Source: Gorsachius magnificus
Taxonomy: Eukaryota; Chordata; Aves; Pelecaniformes; Ardeidae
NCBI GenBank assembly: GCA_034008185.1
Contig: CM067084.1
Coordinates: 15,023,385-15,087,384, forward strand
Length of the DNA: 64,000 bases
Reading direction: 5' to 3'
In this document: piece by piece, positions 61,601 to 64,000 of the stretch
How the letters are laid out: each line of letters begins with the position of its first letter
Position numbering within the stretch: the first letter of the stretch is position 1
Notes under the pieces: model-generated
What the model was told of the DNA's origin: nothing
The model's input: only the letters and a program-made list of their open reading frames with translations
Databases searched by the model: none
Position numbers and translations under genes: made by a program

Positions 61601-64000
61601 CTTACATGCGGACAATGACAATGCTTGGCTTTAAATCAGCCTTATTTGGAAGGATCGGAGTGATTTACCCAGGTAGGGAGAACCAGCAGACAGATTCAAG
61701 CAACATTACTTAGTTAACAATAACACTCTATTGCCAATGACACCTAAAAACATTTGATTAATCTTGTTATCCTTGACATGCCTTCCTTATGGGAGCAATA
61801 CATAATCTCCTGTTTTCAGAGACTTTTGGGATGTCTGGCTACTTCACCCTCACAATTGACTGGCTTTCTTGTATCTTTAAGGTATGGTTTTAATAAATCC
61901 TACTTGTGTCTAATCTCCTCAGACAGTCAGTGGGTCCAATTATGTAACCTGGAAGTTTCTGCAAAAGAGGTAGAACTCCAAACGCCTTTCTTCCTGTCTG
62001 AAGTCCTGCCATTCATCTGTCTCCTGGCTTTAAAACAAAACTATAATCCATGGCCACGGCACTCAGCAAAAAAAAGAGAGTTATCAATTACAACAAGGGA
62101 ACAAATATCAAGTCACTTCATACTTAAATGACAATTCAGTATGAAGCATAGTGGCATATGGTTGCCCTGAAAGCCTCTCTTACAGCTAGTGAAACAGGTA
62201 AGTAAAGCAAAGCCCAACCAATTCAGTAAAACTCGGGAACTTAGCAGGATAGCTCACACACACTTCTGCATCTAGCCTATTAGCCAGCTACAAGGATAGA
62301 AAAATATAGCTGGTGTACATATACAAACAGGGCAGAGACAGCAGAGCAGGCCTGTTCCCATGCTCTGTGGAACAAGCAGATGGAGGTAAACAGCGCTGGC
62401 TGCCTGGGAAGGAACTCTCGTTTCGTTCCCAGTACAGCACCCCATCCCAGATGGGTCGGTCTGCCTCACTGTCCAGGTGAGACTTCTTCCTCCCAGTGCC
62501 AACTGACTGACTTAGCTCTGCTTACCCACACTCCCAAAAGTTTCTTCTGAGGGATTGAAGGCATGAGGAACTGTTCATACAAAACAGAACAGGCGGAGCC
62601 TGCTTGAAGTAACCTTCCTTTTGAAACTGAAAGAAAGATTTTGCCTGCTTCTCCAACAGATAAAAGTAATTTAGGAAATGAACCAGTCAGAGTTCTGCCA
62701 CTGCTGGACACATGGAGGGATGGGATTCTGCCAAGAGAAGCATTCATGCTTTTAACCTTCACAGTCTGGGGGCCAGTTACAAAATGAGATAGTTGTGGGT
62801 AGCGAAGACTATCTGTGAAATTTCAGTCTACCCCTCTTGGGAAAATGCCTCTAAATGTACTGGTTTGTTTATTCTAGTTTTTATTATCAGTATCTTTTTT
62901 GCTTAAATATGGTCCAGGGAAGCACATTTCTGAATTCTGTGGGTCGGTCTCATGTGTACAAAATAAATAAAAAAAACCAAACCGAGACAGGATGTCGCAT
63001 ATAAGTTCTACTATGTACAAATTCTTGCAATATCACTATGTGGCCTCCTTATATTTAAACTCACTTGTAGGACAGCTATTCAAACTTCACTGCCTGGGGC
63101 ATTCCAGTCACAATATTATTCAAAGGCCATTCATAAGCTGCTTACAGATCTTTAAAATAATGTCACAGGTCTGTTTTCAAAATACACAAAAGCCAGAAGG
63201 CGGAGAGTGAAGGTTGAAACAGCAGCCCTAAACTTTCTCCTCCTGTCCGTGCCTAAACATGATGGCATGCTCCACTGGAGATGTACACCTGCAATATACA
63301 GGCACAATGATATACACTACAGATGGGGTTTCAGTCCTAATGCTAATTTCATGGGTTGTTTTGCAGTTTAAGACAGACTTCTTAACCTGTTTTTCCTCAT
63401 AGTCCTTTGTAGCAATAAAATTGACATAAGGTACGTAGAAGAAAAAAATGGTGCTGAAAATTCATGGAAGGTCCTACTCCAGCTCACTGATGAGATTACC
63501 ATGGATAGACCTCCCCATTTACTAGGCAACCGGATGGTCGAACAGCACTTCTCTAACACATTGATCATCCATTCAAATGAAAGGTGAACTCCTTTAATGA
63601 GATTCACAGAAGAATTTAATTTACAAAACAAGTGTCCTTCAGACAGTCCTTCATTTATTATATTCCCACAAGAAAAATGAGTGGAAATATTAAAAATCAA
63701 AGACAAATGATTCTCAAGAAAATGCCAAAATTAAGTTTCTGCTAGAGTTGTATCATGGGATTTGAAGCATTCACTCATGCATTTAAAATTAAAACACAAC
63801 AGCAATCCCCCCAAACCCTCACCACCTTTCCTGTCTCCCCTTTTATATAGATAGACAGGGATAGCAAGCAGCCTGCAGATTAGTCCTACTTCTCAGACTG
63901 CGTTTCCTCTTTTGGCACAGGGAAGGTGCTGGGAGTCTCATCCCAGATGGAGCTGCGGCAGGGGAGCTGAGCCCCATGGCTGCTGGGTGGAAAGGGCAGT
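55675..64000. other. distal 5' flank, no gene recognised
   Basis: AT-rich sequence with short ORFs only. ORFs of about 125 codons at 60,477-60,860 (-) and 61,754-62,131 (+) carry no recognisable domain. No neighbouring gene that would fix synteny was identified. Confidence 0.55.
59832..59859. repeat. (ATTC)n short tandem repeat
   Basis: Several TTCATTCATTCATT units. Confidence 0.8.

Noticed and set aside
1..64000. A novel multi-gene system, tRNA or CRISPR-like array
   Set aside because: No clustered unknown genes, regular direct repeats or cloverleaf-like genes were seen. The window is ordinary vertebrate DNA around one decayed gene.

Overview
The window is vertebrate, most likely avian. 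Two 5'-truncated CR1 LINE copies carry the typical avian CR1 3' end (repeats of the ATTCTATG type). Introns are AT-rich, spliced GT-AG, and a CpG island covers one first exon. No bacterial gene, operon, CRISPR array or transposon cassette is present.

The only gene I recognise lies on the minus strand and fills about positions 8-47,053. It is a FREM2-like extracellular-matrix gene of the FRAS1/FREM family (N-terminal domain, 12 CSPG repeats, Calx-beta domains, FREM2-specific C-terminal region). Reading 5' to 3', that is from high to low coordinates: CpG-island promoter and giant first exon (about 44.6-47.1 kb), a partial CSPG12 exon (42.6 kb), a 23.7-kb intron, Calx-beta exons at 18.9-10.0 kb, and C-terminal-region exons from 9.4 kb down to position 8. 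The gene continues beyond position 1.

The copy is broken. Exon 1 has lost about 750 codons (CSPG repeats 3-8 and part of 9), has a second deletion in CSPG1, an in-frame TAG and several frameshifts. Later exons carry a Gln-to-TAG change at a splice junction, indels, a 19-bp insertion, lost or weak splice signals and exons that I cannot find. Some exons are undamaged, with good splice sites, so decay looks fairly recent in evolutionary terms, or the assembly is poor. Because it keeps introns it is not a retrocopy. It is either a duplicated FREM2 or a decayed long-form FREM3. I cannot tell which without a comparison, and a functional FREM2 elsewhere in the genome is expected.

The rest is intron or 5' flank (47.5-64 kb) with no gene I can support: CR1 fragments, microsatellites, homopolymers, two hairpin sites and two coding-looking but unidentified fragments inside the large intron. 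I found no previously undescribed biological system. The most notable observation is the well-dated-looking ruin of a multi-exon FREM gene. FREM residues and family sizes quoted here were compared with remembered human FREM2, not with an alignment run.
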